Shown here in pieces: positions 63,813 through 64,000 of a DNA stretch of 64,000 bases. The position numbers and the translations under genes are program-made. Each line of letters begins with the position of its first letter. The first letter of the stretch is position 1. The stretch is from the NCBI RefSeq assembly GCF_000270305.1, contig NC_015737.1:1612501-1676500 (forward strand). Reading direction: 5' to 3'. The stretch comes from Clostridium sp. SY8519 (GTDB lineage: Bacteria > Bacillota > Clostridia > Lachnospirales > Lachnospiraceae). Below the pieces are notes generated by a model, which had not been told where the DNA came from, made no database searches, and saw only the letters and a program-made list of their open reading frames with translations.

Positions 63813-64000
63813 TCTTTTTTTGTGAAGAAAGCCTATTTACAAAGTCCTTCGGCAGGCTTTATGATAAACCCGGTAAGCGTTCTGCTGACCACCGCAGTGT
63901 TCTGCTGCGGAGATTCACCTTATTTTATTTCTGTTTCATTTTCATTTTATTTTTAGAGCAGGCCGGCGGGGGAAGCCTGTACATGTGCCGTCCTGTTCGG

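Overview
The window looks like a chromosomal segment of an anaerobic, Gram-positive, gut-type Firmicute, most likely a Lachnospiraceae-like Clostridium relative. The signs are a bifurcating-type [FeFe] hydrogenase, strong AGGAGG ribosome sites, DUF3793/DUF2325/DUF6110/DUF1292 families typical of Clostridia, a fused porphyrin-pathway protein, a PTS sugar operon, anaerobic sulfite reductase and a long-form hibernation factor. I see no tRNA, rRNA, CRISPR array, prophage or insertion sequence. The organism assignment is inference from gene families.

Layout. 1-11.5 kb: the end of a flavoprotein gene and its overlapping [FeFe] hydrogenase; a repeat-bearing cell-wall amidase; a LysR regulator divergent from a flavoprotein; a free-standing c-di-GMP-I riboswitch on the minus strand with its own promoter and terminator but no gene behind it; YqeY; hpf; and a metal-linked group (DUF6110, P-type ATPase, DUF3793, flavodoxin). 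11.6-14.7 kb: a 1044-residue secreted beta-helix/coiled-coil/FN3 surface protein. 15-21.7 kb: a tetrapyrrole operon from glutamyl-tRNA to precorrin-2 (hemA, precorrin-2 dehydrogenase, a hemC-cobA-hemD triple fusion, hemB, hemL). 21.8-26.5 kb: a sucrose locus (scrB, scrA and a divergent LacI-type regulator broken by an amber codon).

26.8-36.7 kb is the most distinctive part. It is one apparent operon running from sulfate to homocysteine: an ATP sulfurylase pair, an AprA/AprB-type APS reductase, a siroheme sulfite reductase, TusA, a thioredoxin pair, and a complete set of protein-thiocarboxylate sulfur carriers (HcyS-, HcyF-, HcyD- and MetY-like). The siroheme needed by the sulfite reductase can come from the tetrapyrrole operon, and a homocysteine methyltransferase-like gene lies at 48 kb.

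36.7-51 kb carries a glutamine amidotransferase domain, glutamate-cysteine ligase, a cytidylate-kinase-like protein, DUF2325 and HMA proteins, a DUF1292 protein, a GntR-regulated ABC transporter, malQ, a LysR gene and mnmA. 51-59.5 kb carries a TetR repressor divergent from a tandem pair of duplicated radical SAM proteins, then a MacAB-like efflux system and an alpha/beta hydrolase. The window ends with a patatin, ferritin, another LysR gene and class II fructose-bisphosphate aldolase behind a perfect Rex-type operator.
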